The notes below the pieces were generated by a model. The model was not told the origin of the DNA, did not search any database, and saw only the letters and a list, made by a program, of their open reading frames with translations. A program made the translations under genes and the position numbers. Of a stretch of 64,000 bases of DNA, positions 1 through 10,837 are shown piece after piece. This stretch comes from Drosophila pseudoobscura (lineage: Eukaryota; Arthropoda; Insecta; Diptera; Drosophilidae), in NCBI RefSeq assembly GCF_009870125.1, contig NC_046683.1, positions 66,293,869 through 66,357,868 of the forward strand, in the 5' to 3' direction. Position 1 is the stretch's first letter, and each line of letters starts with the position of its first letter.

Positions 1-565
1 ACCCAGGCGGGTCGGGGGGTCGGGCGGTGATGCCCCCGGCACGTGAGCGGGGAGAGACAGAGAGAGAGAGAAACACTTTGGGGTCGGTGCCGGGGTCGGG
101 TGGCAAGGGAAAATGAAATGCAGCCAAAACGAAAGAGCAAAAGAGCGGCCGCATGAAAAATAATATGAATTTCCTCAATTAGATTTCCCAGGCGCCTGAC
201 CCCAAACGAGCCACGGAATGTGGGCAGTAGGTGGAGGGGGAGAGGTGGAGGGGGTGAGTAGGGGAAAAGGAAATATACGACGAATGCAAATCGCATTAAG
301 ACGCGCGCATTTAATCTGCTCCAAGGCATCGCCTTAACCCCGCCCCAAAGGCGCACAGAGAAGAGGGGGCAGAGGGGGCAGAGGGGGCAGCGGGACGAGG
401 GGTGGCTGGGAAATGGGGGAAAACGTTTGTCTGTTGGGGTCAGCAGGTCACTCGCGAGTGGCAGTGGGAGTGGGAGGCACAGTGCGCCATTGGGTGAGAG
501 CAAGTTCCGCATAAACGGGGGAGAAAAATGCATGGAAATCAATAAATAAGATGAGTGCAGGGGAG

Positions 566-596
<31 letters not shown>

Positions 597-3050
597 GAGG
601 GGATGTGGCAGGGTATGTTTTTCAGACGAGGTAGAGGGGATCCTGGCACTCGGCCAGTAGCCTCTTCGGCACTTCCTTACCCTCTGCTCAACATATCTTG
701 TGCTCAAGTGTCGCCTGTGGGAATTGGAACGGTACTCCCTCGCTCTCCCTGTCTCTCCTCAAGTGGAATGCAGTACAAATCCCTCACGGCACTTGAAAGA
801 CGGAGAGAAACACTCGTTCAAATTCTGTTTATGAAAAGTGTAGAGAGGGGAATCCATGAATGAAGTGGGAGAAAAGCAATAACAAATCCTTTGGGCAATT
901 ATGTCACACTCTTTCCAGTCACATGCTTTCTCCCTCTCCCACTCGCACTGGCACAGCCATCAATAGCGCAACCCACGCATATGCACACTCACACACACAC
1001 ACATACACGTAAACGAACGCACAGCAAAGAGAGTATGAGAGCGAGCGAAATATTATCGCAGTCGGCGGTCCGTCTCCCACAGCAAATTTATTACGAAATC
1101 GCAATCGAAACATAACGGTAGATAGCAAAAGCACACAAATACCAACACGAAATCAAAAGCAAAAGAAATGAAATTGAAATGTGGATGGCAAGGGGGAAAG
1201 CACTAGAAAGGGGGGCCGGGCACAGAGCGGCAGAGCGGCAGATCGCCAGAGGGAGTGGGAGAATCAAGAAATGTAACGATCTTGCGCACTCCCTCTAACA
1301 CACACTGGCCGTTGCTTCTGCCGACTGCATCACACATTACTCTCTTGCTCCTGCTGTTGCTCGTGCACTTAAAACCAAAGAAACCAAGAAAGAAGTCAGC
1401 AGAAGAAGACAGAGCGAGAGAGAGAATGGTTAATGCCCAGACAAAGAAGCACAGCACAAAGCGAGCGAATAAGCGTAACTGGTAAAGAAGTCAAGAACAC
1501 AAGAGTTGCGCCCGCCAGCAACAAACAAAATAGAAGAAAGAGCCCCGAAAGGGAGTCTGGGTCGAAGTGTTTGATACCCTATGGAGCGATCGCTGGTACG
1601 GCATGGATATGGATATGGGAGTTTCATTGGAAAATCGTGAAAATTAATATATGTACATATGAGATTCGGATTTATATGCCGCAACACCTCTTTTCTGTTA
1701 ATGCTGATCTTGGTCTTCGCTGCCTTCCCTCCGAGTGGCGAAAATCGTCATAGCGTCCCCCTTAAAGGGTAATCAAAGCAAAGCCAAATGCACAAAAGAC
1801 GAACAACAGCCAAAGAGGAAGCCAAGAACACACACATTGGCAAGAAACATTCTCCTTTTTGGAGAGTTTAGAAAAAGTTCTCTTCTTTTTTGTGCTTCTT
1901 TTTTTGCGATCCACCATAAAAGCTTATAGCACTTCTAGCATAATTTATGGACCATTAAAAAACTTACATTTTTCGATCCGACGGCACGCAGGCGCAGCGG
2001 GGCTGTTGGGGAGAATTATTCGTATTCCAATTGGAATTTGTACCCCGGCGGCAAATACAATATTTGCAAAAGCACTCTTTTTTTTTGTTGCTTTTTGCTT
2101 CACTTCCACATGCACCAATACACTGACAAAGAAACAGACACAATTTGTCGCCTTCTCACTCACACAAGTGTGCAACGCACTGCAGTCGGCTTCGTTTTTG
2201 CTTCTCTTCTTCTTCTGCTGCTTCTTTCGGCTGTGTGTGTGCGTGTGCGAGTGCGAGTGTGCGTTTTCGTTATCTTCGGGGATGGTTTTTCCACTCTTTG
2301 AAAGGATATTTATTTGCCAATTATTTGTTGGATTTTATTAACTATTTTCCATCTGCCTTGCTGACTTCGGTGGCACTCTTCTTTCTCTTGCTTTATCTCT
2401 ATATTCACATGCACTTTTTATTAGCGACGCCAACACTTGCGCACACTTATGAACATGTACATGTATACGCGGACACAGGTAAAATTTTGCGTTAGGTTCC
2501 TTTACTTTTGCTTCAATAACATTGAAACATTTGTTGTATTTCTCTCTCACACACAATTACGTACACATACAAAAAAAATTGTTTGTTAAATTCGAAAAAC
2601 ATATAACAGGATTCTGTGCGGCACGCGGCGTTCAAGCGCTAGCGGCAAAAACGCGCGAAATACATTTAACACGACTTTGGCCGCCTACGGCCTGGCGTTT
2701 GGTGGTGGTGCAATATTATTAACTCTTCCGCAGGTGGAAACACATGTGCCATTTAATAATTACAATTTTCGTATGGCCTTTGGGAAACGTGCGCGACGCG
2801 AACCTCGCGCAACAAAAATTCAAAAAAATTTACAGTCGGCTAGGGATGTGAGATTGTTGATATACCGATGACAAAAACGAACTTTGCCCTCTTAAGCCCC
2901 TCTTTTTAAACAATTCAACGACTTGGGGAAAATGACGGAAAATAATACTGCTTGCAAGTTATTCTTGTAGATCCATATCCTTCTTCTTTACATAGAAAAT
3001 AGCTACGATATCTTTCATCTAAACTGCGCTAAAATGATTCAATTTTCATT
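1..3050. other. non-coding low-complexity flank
   Basis: No convincing exon is visible. The stretch has GA-, CA- and CAG-rich tracts and pyrimidine runs, as in long introns or UTRs of fly genes. Predicted ORFs here are short, of biased composition and mostly low complexity. A GC-richer patch near 2600-2830 could be the promoter of a gene running leftwards on the minus strand, but no clear motif proves this. Confidence 0.5.
566..592 (+). repeat. (CAG)n microsatellite
   Basis: About nine consecutive CAG triplets. No supported reading frame surrounds them, so they are annotated as a simple repeat. Confidence 0.85.
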
Positions 3051-3099
3051 ATTTTCGGTGGAATATTGAAACACCCTCTTGGCTTACAATGGGTTAATA

Positions 3100-3480
3100 A
3101 TTCTCCGTCAAGGATTGGTAACTATATTGCTCAATTTTGATGTTCCGTTGAATATTATTAGCTAGATAGAAAATTTAGCCATGCCCACATAACTTTATCC
3201 AATTAATGAACCTGTGTTCTACTTGACTCTTTTATTTTAAATACTTGCTTTTATTGGATTTTGCCTAAAAAACGGTTTAGCGAAAAAGGTTTTGCGGATA
3301 ACGATTTTTTTGAAGGAAGATATCAGTTTTCATTGGTCGAAAACAAAAATCCTCGACGAGAGGATATTCCACCACGAAAAAGAGAGCAAGGCCCAAAAAC
3401 AGATAGCACGTCACAAGAACCGGCTATCGATACTATCGACTGGGTACGAGATGTGCGCGCCAAAGAGATATTGTTGGAAG
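3100..3480 (-). repeat. inverted copy of the module found right of the array
   Basis: Read on the minus strand, this stretch contains a series of words in the same order as the direct repeats at 41.6-42.85 kb: a CAATAAAA/GCAAGTATT stretch, a TTCAT(C/T)AAT stretch, GTGGGCATGGCTAAAT, then TTCTAT..AGCT. The word TTGGCGCGCAC near 3454-3464 is also shared. The two sides are therefore inverted relative to each other, with the Cypl/BORCS6 pair and the ZAD array between them. Family unknown; no ORF and no terminal repeats are seen. Confidence 0.55.
3425..3432. promoter_or_regulatory. DRE (TATCGATA) palindrome
   Basis: A perfect TATCGATA, the DREF-binding element common in housekeeping promoters of flies. 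It lies about 365 bp upstream of the motif 1 site of the BORCS6-like gene, so it may serve that gene or a divergent one. Confidence 0.6.
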
Positions 3481-3789
3481 CCAAATGCGTGACAAGTGAC
3501 AAAGAAAATTGAATAGGTTGATGAATTGATGAAAGTTATACCGTAAACTCAACTCAATATTGACGTCAAAATATACCAAAGAGTATATATCTGCCGCCTC
3601 CGATGACACCAGATCGACTAAACATCCAATCCAATCGACTTACATCCAATGTAACAAGAAGGCAGATATAGAACCAGAGAAAACGTCTGAAAGCAGGACC
3701 AGAGCAGATACTCCGGCGATAGTTTCGTTTGCGCAATATTCAAACTGGCGCAATTCCGCATGCAGCTGCGTTTTCGCCCTCGCCGACTC

Positions 3790-3799
3790 TGGTCACACT
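3790..3799 (+). promoter_or_regulatory. Ohler motif 1 core promoter
   Basis: TGGTCACACT matches the motif 1 consensus YGGTCACACTR except for the last base. It sits 90 bp upstream of the BORCS6-like start codon, so transcription probably begins close to here with a short leader. A motif 6-like word (TTTGGTATATTT on the minus strand) lies near 3569-3580. Confidence 0.65.
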
Positions 3800-3888
3800 C
3801 TGCCGAATAGTTTGTTTTTATTCCGAAAAGTCTTCGCTTTTTCTTTGTTTCAACCTTTTGCATCTGGCAGACCCCTAGCACAAGCACC

Positions 3889-4870
3889 ATGACACACCGC
3901 AGCCAGGACATACCCATCCGCCCGCGCTATGGCTACACTGAGGAGGAGAACGAGCAGGGGGAGCACACGCAGCGGACGAGCAGTGACACACCCGCCTCAT
4001 CCTACACAGAAATCCCCTTTCTGGCGCAATATCCGGGGGCAGTACCCGATCACGTCCTGCAGGACATCACCCCAACGGCGGCTAATACGAACAGCCTTCC
4101 CGGCCAGGATGGGGACGACAGCTACGTGAATCTGGACTCTGGCGAGGAGGAAGATCAGCCGGAGGGCGACGATGACGACAGCAATTCCAAAGACAGCTCC
4201 GGGGAGCCCCTCCAGATGCGGGGCAAGTCGGAGACCAGTGAGTGATAATCTTAATCTCCTTTAGCAACGTTTTCTATAGATTCACCGCCCCAAGCAGATG
4301 CTCCGTATGTGGAGTCCGGGGAAATGCGACATTTCGTGGCCCATAATCTGGAAGAAAAGCTGCGTGAGGGGGCTGGCGCTGGCACGCCTTTGGACTATTC
4401 CTCGGAGCATACGACGCCCTCCACATCGATGGGCCCTGGTGGAGGGGAAGGTATCCTCACGCGCCGCTTTCTCCAGTCGCGGAATATCCCAGAGGTGGAT
4501 GGCAACGTGCTCAGCGACATTGAGCTGGAGGCCCAGTATCTGGCCACCTCGGTGGACAATCTGCTAGAGAACCTGGGCAATCTGCTGCACTCGATCTCCT
4601 CGATAACGGCCGACAATGTGGAGGTGCACAAGAATGCGGTGAACAAGCTGACGGATACGCTGGATGCGAACATCAAATGCCAGTACCAGCTGCTGGCCAA
4701 AACGGAGGAGATCACCAAGTCGATGAAGCCCACAGAGCGATTGGGCCAAAGAATGTGAGTCGTCCGTCTGAAGATCGTTAAAGGTTGTATGTCCTACAAC
4801 GCCTCTTCCTTTTCGTCCCTTCAGCAGGGAGATCAAGCGACTGGTGGACACTCTGGACAGCATTATGTAG
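3889..4870 (+). CDS. Borcs6: BORC complex subunit 6 (lyspersin) homologue
   Basis: Spliced CDS in three exons: 3889-4237, 4280-4754 and 4825-4870, giving 289 residues. Both introns are GT-AG (4238-4279 and 4755-4824); each is needed to avoid a stop and each keeps frame. The N-terminal third is polar and very acidic (a Glu/Asp run near residues 88-107). The conserved part is the C-terminal ~95 residues, a helical region starting about residue 196 (DIELEAQYLATSVDNLL) and ending in a REIKRLVDTLDSIM tail, which matches the BORCS6/C17orf59 family. In mammals BORC sits on the lysosome surface and recruits Arl8 and kinesin for lysosome transport. The ATG is preceded by CACC, a good fly start context. 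Tail-to-tail with Cypl, 114 bp apart. The first intron is only 42 nt. Family assignment is from recognition of the C-terminal pattern, not from a search. Confidence 0.78.
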
Positions 4871-4984
4871 GATCGAAGCAAAACGAACATGGATTTGTGT
4901 GTGTTTTCTAGTCATTACATTCCATTCCAATCATAAAGTAACATTACAAAAACAAAGAACTGTCCTTTTGGGAGCATCCGACTA

Positions 4985-5586
4985 TCAGAGCTTCTCGACC
5001 TTTGCCTTGACGATCCTCAATGGATCCACCGGCCTGTCGTTCTTGTCCGTCTCCACCATTCCGATGCGCTTCACCACCTCCATGCCCGTGTAGACCCTGC
5101 CGAAGATCGTGTGCTTTCCATCCAGCCACTGCGTGGGCGCCAATGTGATGAAAAACTGCGATCCATTCGTATCTGGGCCGCTGTTCGCCATCGATAGGAT
5201 CCCAGCGCCCGTGTGCTTGAGGTCGCCATGGAGCTCGTCTCCGAATTCCGCGCCATAGATGGAGGTGCCGCCGCGTCCAGTACCCGTGGGATCGCCGCCC
5301 TGAATCATGAAATCGCGAATGATGCGATGGAAAACCACATTGTTGTAGTATCCCCGGCGAGAGAGCTCTGCAAAGTTGCGGCACGTATTGGGGGCATGCT
5401 TCCAGTACAGTTCTACAGTAATTTCGCCCATGCTGTTCGAAAAAGCGGGAAAAACGCAAAGGAAAATATTATATTTTTACACTGAAATTTTGTAGCCGGG
5501 ACTTGCCTCGTTTCAAGGGTCACAAAATGTGGCTGCCATGCCTTGTCGGGTATGGTTCCAGCAGCGGGATCAGGCAGGGCCAACAT
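4985..5586 (-). CDS. Cypl: cyclophilin-like peptidyl-prolyl isomerase (PPIL1 family)
   Basis: Two exons on minus: 5586-5507 and 5432-4985, giving 175 residues. Exon 1 encodes MLALPDPAAG..WQPHFVTLET and is joined to the methionine that opens the long exon 2 frame. It is a single cyclophilin domain. Key residues of the active site are present: Arg63, Phe68, Met69, Gln71 and Trp129 (equivalents of CypA Arg55, Phe60, Met61, Gln63, Trp121). PPIL1 is a nuclear spliceosomal cyclophilin that binds SKIP/SNW1; the fly orthologue is Cypl. The intron (5433-5506) keeps the frame only with a GC donor (GCAAGT) and a CAG acceptor; the nearby GT would shift the frame. The enzyme is probably active. Translation from Met28 alone would remove the first beta strand. 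Confidence 0.93.
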
Positions 5587-5638
5587 TTTCGGGATTTTTT
5601 GTGTTTTAAACGAAATTCGCGAATTTGTTTACAAGTTA

Positions 5639-5650
5639 CAGTGTAACCGG
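5639..5650 (-). promoter_or_regulatory. motif 1-like element upstream of Cypl
   Basis: On minus the sequence reads CGGTTACACTG, one mismatch from motif 1. It lies about 53 bp upstream of the Cypl ATG, which fits a short leader. A second related word (TTGGTCACAATG on plus) occurs near 5743. Confidence 0.4.
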
Positions 5651-6106
5651 TGACCGTTTTATGCAGAAATGCCAAAAATGCAATAATACCGAAAAAAAAT
5701 AAAAATACCAAAACCAAAATAAATCTTGGGGGCAACATTGGTCACAATGTTCCAAGCATAAAATATTTAAATACATATGTCATCCAAAGTCAGCCGGAGC
5801 CACGAACCATATAATATATGTCGGCCAACGAACTTTCGTAAGCGGCCCCAGGGTTTTCGGCTCCGGGGGCGTCACGTTCCGTTCATGACACGGCGCGTCA
5901 CAGCAACCCAGCAGCGCAGTTGTATATGTCGTGCAATACCGAACAAAATATGTGATATTATGTTTTTTTATGCTGCATGTATAAGCTTCAGAATTGCTGG
6001 CATGAGTTTTCTCATATAGACTATACGAATATAATGAGCGGATAAACAAGACATGTTAAAATACATAATATATTTAAATCATGACTTCACATTACAATAA
6101 TTATCT
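5651..6106. other. spacer between Cypl and the array
   Basis: No ORF with support. Around 5990-6040 the sequence (CTGGCATGAGTTTT..ATATAGACTA..CGAATATAATGAGC) is a diverged version of the end of the array unit seen at 9548-9597. The array homology therefore starts inside this spacer and decays leftwards. Confidence 0.5.
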
Positions 6107-6330
6107 ATTTGGGCTAAGTATCTATACACTTATTTTTTCCCGAAAAAGTCCATCCCTAGGCACTGCTGTCATCGCCAGATTTACCCAGGCCCAGGCCCAC
6201 ACACATACACATGCATTCATGTACAAAGGCATGGTGAGCAGAACCAATGAAAAGCGGGCAGAGAGCCTGCTGCGTCTGCGCATGAGTCTGCAGCAGCGCT
6301 GCGCTGCTTCAATTTCGCGTGTCCGCAGCC

Positions 6331-6367
6331 TATAAAATGGGGGCAACGTGCGGTCTGCGACTCATTT
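6331..6367 (+). promoter_or_regulatory. TATA plus initiator promoter, unit 0
   Basis: TATAAAA at 6331-6337 and the initiator TCATTT (consensus TCAKTY) at 6362-6367, with the A 33 bp after the first T of TATA. This is the normal fly spacing. The same pair is kept in every unit. Confidence 0.65.
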
Positions 6368-7853
6368 GTTCAAAATTCCTCCGACCTTATCCACCTAATT
6401 TAATTTGCCACATACCTCTTTCTGGCTCTGAACCACCGCTACCGCTTTCCGGCTCTCAGCCGCCAGCCGCTCCCGCTTCAACAAAAAGTTAAAATTCTTA
6501 TATTAAATTAGAAGATTTCTTTAAAATATTATTTATTGATATTATTATTCGCGGTAGTCTGATGTGTGTGAGAACAACCATTTTTAGGGTTACTGCTTAA
6601 TCTCGGCTGATATCCGCTGCTGCGACTTAATTTACGTCTGACTGATGCGATTCTCTCTGGAGAATGCTCCCAGTCTGCCGCTCATTTGTCCAAAATATCT
6701 ATCTTATATCTTGAAAAAAACCAATTAGGCGGAGGCCCAAGAGTGAAATTGTTTTCGTCTTAGAAAGCCAAAGATTGCTTACAACTCGTATGAGAGCTCA
6801 ATAGAATTGGGTACGTTAACTGCCCCTGTCGGGTTAAGCAGCTTAAATATTTTAAATTATTGCCAGTGGTGCGGCCCAAAGGAAATGCATTTTGGTGTTG
6901 TCGTTTCCAATGCCCCCACTGCAAAGATCATTTGGTACCGCATATGCGCATGCAGCGGAATTTTTTCGTCTCGCAATCTCTAGTACTCGGCTTAACAGCG
7001 TCCCCGAGCAGCTCTAACGCTCTCGGGCTATCATACGCTCTCGCTCGCGTCTAAGCTTGCTGCATAGGGCCCGGCAATTTGGCCCGTCAGCCCTTGCATG
7101 GGCAGTCTTGAGCTAATCGTCGCAGCTATAGACTAACATCCTCGCATCAGTCGTTCGCCCCAATCATTCCCATATGTCATAAGTCATTAAGTTGAAAAAT
7201 GATAAACGGAGTGCAAAAAATCCTTCCTTTTGCGGTGCCAAAAGCCGGAGGTATTACGACGCTTTCGTATAATTATTTACAAAATACGTACGTATTGTGG
7301 AAGAGCTCTGTTTGAGATAGAGCCGCGGCCCTTGCCGCCTCTCACAGCGTTCCTTCTCGTTTTTGTCCGCTTTGTTGTAATTCGATTCACGAAAGAGAAG
7401 AAGAAAACACTTGGGGGATGCATTTTAATGGCTGCTATAGGAAGGAGGTGCAGTTGCGGCGGTTGCCTGCTCATTCGCTTCGATTAGAACGAAATTTTCC
7501 TGCCACGAGAACGATTCGAAATTGCTCCATAAGGAACTCACTCTAATTTAATTTCCAATTGCACATATAATCCGTTTTGTGGGGTGGGCTTTTTTCAAGT
7601 ATTTGTCATAAAATTTGATGCGTAAATAATACAAAAAATGTAATGAAAAACATTTTTTGTAACTGTCTGAATTCTGTACCATTTTCCTGTTGTCCCACCT
7701 TCATTCATTTCAATCATTCTAACATTTCCAATATGTTCTGGTATTGTTAGAAAAGGAAATGTAACATACATACATATGTGAAGCGTATTAAAAATCTATA
7801 GATAATGCTTGTCAGTTGCACAAATTCGTTGTTTGTATGATATGATTTTTAAA

Positions 7854-7993
7854 ATGGATGAACGCAAAGGAACGGTAGGATTTGGGTCATATAACGTAAG
7901 TTTCATTGGTTCCGGCTCGGAATCGCAATCAAAATGATTATTTTATGAGTGCAGGGTATTGGAAGGGTCGAGCATTTCCAAGAACCGAATTAG
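7854..7993 (+). other. two-exon mini-ORF, unit 0 copy
   Basis: Copy of the short intron-containing frame described at 14206-14345. The first exon differs by one residue, and the GTAAGT donor and the GTGCAG acceptor are retained. Other copies start near 22809, 29759 and 36360. Confidence 0.25.
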
Positions 7994-8139
7994 CAAGGCG
8001 AAGATTCAGCCGACGGCGACTGAGGTTACGACTGCGCGGCCCAGTTATTACTGCACTTACCTGATAATAAAATTAATCACAGCAATTAATTTCACTTCGT
8101 TTGCGCACAATTAGTCGATTGCAAATAGCAAATTCAAAG

Positions 8140-8529
8140 TAGTGTTGGCTAAACATTGCTCATTTTGGTGAACATGTTCACTTGTTCTTTTTTAGTAAGT
8201 GAGTCACTTGCTCAGTTGCTGACTTGCTCACTCAGTTGTTCACTATTCATGTACAGATGGTTCCAAATTTCACTATACTTTCGAATTAGCGACATTTTGA
8301 ATTTTTAATACAAAAAGTGTGAAGTAAACGCAAATATGAGCAACAGCTGCCAGATCGCAAAATACCCTTAGAGGAAAATTGCGCAAAAAGTGAGTAGAGA
8401 ACAAGTGAACAAAAATGAACAACAAAGAACAAGTGAGCAAAAAAGAACAGCTTGGAAGGAACATGTTCAGTTGCTCACTTAAGTGAACAACTCTTTTTTA
8501 TTCACTCACTCATGAGCAGCACAACACTA
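8140..8529. mobile_element. hAT-like MITE, unit 0
   Basis: Begins TAGTGTTGGCTAAAC and ends CAACACTA, imperfect terminal inverted repeats of hAT type. There is no transposase. The flank ATGCAACG on the right matches the left flank imperfectly. The interior is rich in GAACAAGTGA-like words. Confidence 0.65.
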
Positions 8530-8581
8530 ATGCAACGCGAAGAAAGAAAAAGAGTTCTGCCGACGCAGGCGCAAAAGAGAC

Positions 8582-9295
8582 CATGATGTAATTATACAAG
8601 GTGGTCTCGTCGGCAAAAGTCAGTCCCTTAACGTATGCTAGCAATAAGTACGAGTGAAATGCATATAGTATAGTGAGTGTAAGTGAGACGGCATATGTCG
8701 ATGTTGATTAACCCTTAACAGGCCCGTGGGGTTTAAAATTTCCTACTATAATACAAAGACTTGAAGTTTTTTTTATAGTTTTATTTTTAACAATTTTGAA
8801 TTTGCAAGCAAACGTTGCTTCTGACTTTGCATGCATATTTTTTTGTTAAGGTTCTTAACTCTAAAATAAAATCTAATTTTAAAATAAAATGATTTAACCA
8901 CTATGTCAATATTTACATTTTGTGCAGCCATTAATAATTTTGCCTTGACATTTGTGGTTAAATTAAAATGCTCTTTAACGTAATGTAGAAATATTAATTC
9001 TAATTCTTTGATCTTATGTTTAAATTCTTCTGACGGTTTTATAAGTCCGCCATGCGGACTGAAATCTTTTTTGAAATCTCAGTGGAACATGAATAAATTT
9101 TACTCCCGGAACATGAATTCGGCAAAAAGTGCAATACGTCATTTTTTGTTGGTGGCTCGTAAGGGTTAAAACTTTATAAAAAAAATTCGTCCGCGAACAA
9201 CCTTTCACATCAACAAGCAAACACGCAAGGGACATAAGGGACAACACGAACGAGCTTCGGCCTCCGACGAGACCACCTTGTATAATTACATCATG
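8582..9295 (-). mobile_element. internally deleted P element, unit 0
   Basis: Inverted terminal repeats of about 31 bp (CATGATGTAATTATACAAGG at the left, its complement at the right) match the P-element family. They are bounded by a perfect 8-bp target duplication AAAGAGAC (8574-8581 and 9296-9303). The 5' end is at the right: the minus strand runs through a P-like leader into a short frame opening MTYCTFC..GVKFIHVP, the start of a P-type THAP DNA-binding domain. The domain is cut off after about 40 residues by a stop. The left side retains P 3'-end sequence (CTTAACGTATGC, TTAACCCTTA). The element is 714 bp and cannot encode transposase. The 393-bp frame at 9020-9412 runs out of the element into its flank. 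Confidence 0.88.
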
Positions 9296-9989
9296 AAAGA
9301 GACGAACAGAAAAAACGAAGTTCTCTTCTACTGCGCACGGTCGGCAGAACCGAATTTCGTTCGGCACGCGCGGACAAGAAAGAAACAAAAGATTCGATTT
9401 GGCTGGCGTCAACGCCTACATGACATTGTAGGTGACATTCGTCATCGCTCACTGCTGGTAATGCAGTAATGTTTCTTTTTAGTTTTAAGCGCTAATGTGT
9501 TGTTTGGTTTGCGTATTTTAATGTACGGATGCACACGTATTCTTAGAATTTCTGGCATGAGTTTTTTAATATAGACTACACGAATGTAATGAGCAGCACT
9601 TTTGTTATCTATTCGCTTCTTACACGTGTTCAGATCGTTGCATGGTGAACAGCGCAGGAACTTCAAAAGCGCATATACATATATCTAGTTCCTTGTTTTG
9701 TATGGGTGTGCCAGTCAGAGCCCAGCGGAACTTGCCGCGCAGACCGCTTACTGTGATTGAATATCTATTTGGGCTAAGTATCTATACGCTTATTATTTTC
9801 GAAAAAGTCCATCACTAGGCACTGCTGTCATCGCCAGATTTACCCAGGCCCAGGCCCACACACATACACATGCATTCATGTACAAAGGCATGGTGAGCAG
9901 AACCAATGAAAAGCGGGCAGAGAGCCTGCTGCGTCTGCGCATGAGTCTGCAGCAGCGCTGCGCTGCTTCAATTTCGCGTGTCCGCAGCC

Positions 9990-10026
9990 TATAAAATGGG
10001 GGCAACGTGCGGTCTGCGACTCATTT
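9990..10026 (+). promoter_or_regulatory. TATA plus initiator promoter, unit A
   Basis: TATAAAA at 9990 and TCATTT at 10021 with the initiator A 33 bp from the first T. It directs transcription to the right, antisense to the 97-aa ORF and to the ZAD gene. Confidence 0.65.
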
Positions 10027-10319
10027 GTTCAAAATTCCTCCGACCTTATCCACCTAATTTAATTTGCCCCATACCTCTTTCTGGCTCTGAACCACCGCTA
10101 CCGCTTTCCGGCTCTCAGCCGCCAGCCGCTCCCGCTTCAACAAAAAGCTAAAATTCTTACTGCTGCGATTTTCTCTGGAGAATGCTCCCAATCTGCCGCT
10201 CCAAAATTCCTCCGACCTTATGTCTTGAAAAAAACCAAGCCCAAGATTGAAATTGTTTTCGTCTTAGAAAGCCAAAGATTGCTTACAACTCTTATGAGAG
10301 CTCAATAGAATTGGGTACG

Positions 10320-10613
10320 TTAACTGCCCCCATTCTTAAATGTTTCGTCCCGATACATTTTGAAGTTCTGATAGAAGTCTAATTTCTTCTGGTTCTCGGT
10401 ATCCGTTGATATGCTCATAAGAATTTCCATCGTCCCCAAGAAATCCTCTATTTCAAATGGATGGTTCTTTTTCTCTGACTCCTGCCTCTTATTCTCTTTG
10501 TTCGATTGTATATTTTTGCTCATTTTCGTGCTCTTCCTCGATCCCATGGCTTTCATTTGCACGAATGTGATTCTCCTCTTTATCGCTGCTATTAATTGTG
10601 TACGTTTCTTCAT
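10320..10613 (-). CDS. hypothetical basic 97-aa protein, unit A
   Basis: An open frame conserved with almost no change in all five ZAD-bearing units. It opens MKKRTQLIAAIKRR and is Lys/Arg/Gln/Glu rich. Its ATG overlaps the stop of the preceding minus-strand frame (ATGA), so it may be the displaced tail of the second ZAD protein, separated by a frameshift. No domain recognised. A Lys/Ser-rich central segment resembles a linker of a ZAD zinc-finger protein. Confidence 0.4.
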   Translation of the reverse strand: MKKRTQLIAAIKRRITFVQMKAMGSRKSTKMSKNIQSNKENKRQESEKKNHPFEIEDFLGTMEILMSISTDTENQKKLDFYQNFKMYRDETFKNGGS

Positions 10614-10837
10614 TGATAGCTTGATAAAGCTATACGAAAACGTTGATCAGTTTCAGGTCGTTGGTCAAATTTTAGCTTATAACGATATGCACTCTGGACC
10701 CCATTAATGCAGGAGGGGCAAATAAGCTGCGGCATAGAGTCCCCGCGCTCCACAGAATTCTTAGGGGAGAAATCTTTCAGGCAGCTCCCAGAGATTGCAG
10801 ACTTCGGCGAATATGTCCACCAGTGGAACGGAATCAT
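10610..10837 (-). pseudogene. second ZAD domain remnant, unit A
   Basis: The frame contains GDSMPQLICPSCINGVQSAY, a typical C-terminal ZAD signature with a CxxC zinc pair. The N-terminal half (VCLDDSVPLVDIFAE) lies in the overlapping frame at the end of the ZAD gene at 10761-11990. The two halves are separated by a frameshift, and the first CxxC of this domain is reduced to a single Cys. Most likely a second, adjacent ZAD gene whose start has fused to the upstream one. Confidence 0.6.

Larger units (their letters stand above)
6107..9754. repeat. array unit 0 (partial, lacks the ZAD gene)
   Basis: First, shortened unit of the tandem array. It holds the TATA promoter segment (6107-6500), an unmatched stretch (about 6500-7185), then a segment matching 13540-14400 of unit A. 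At about 8046 it jumps directly to the segment corresponding to 15318 in unit A, and ends with the hAT-like MITE and P element. The ZAD gene and the env-like remnant are absent. A single predicted frame at 6860-7054 in the unmatched stretch has no support. Confidence 0.8.

Noticed and set aside
3261-3512. 83-aa plus-strand ORF upstream of the BORCS6-like gene
   Set aside because: It overlaps the inverted promoter module and DRE; no domain and no upstream exon context.
4944-5459. 171-aa minus-strand frame over Cypl
   Set aside because: It is out of frame with the cyclophilin domain and shows no domain of its own.
6122-6346. Minus-strand ORF (MPPFYRLRTR...) repeated in every unit
   Set aside because: It is the reverse of the promoter segment with its TATA box and CA-rich tract; the composition is not protein-like and truncation differs among units.
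6107-6500. LTR of a retrotransposon for the TATA promoter segment
   Set aside because: No matching second LTR, TG..CA ends, primer-binding site or polypurine tract was found. A short shared word (CCGCTCCCGCTTCAACAAAA) recurs near 14997 but is too short.
8708-9169. piggyBac-like element with TTAA target sites and CCCTTA inverted ends
   Set aside because: TTAACCCTTA on both sides lies inside the P element, where both P ends naturally contain such words. The outer 31-bp repeats, the 8-bp duplication and the THAP start fit P much better.
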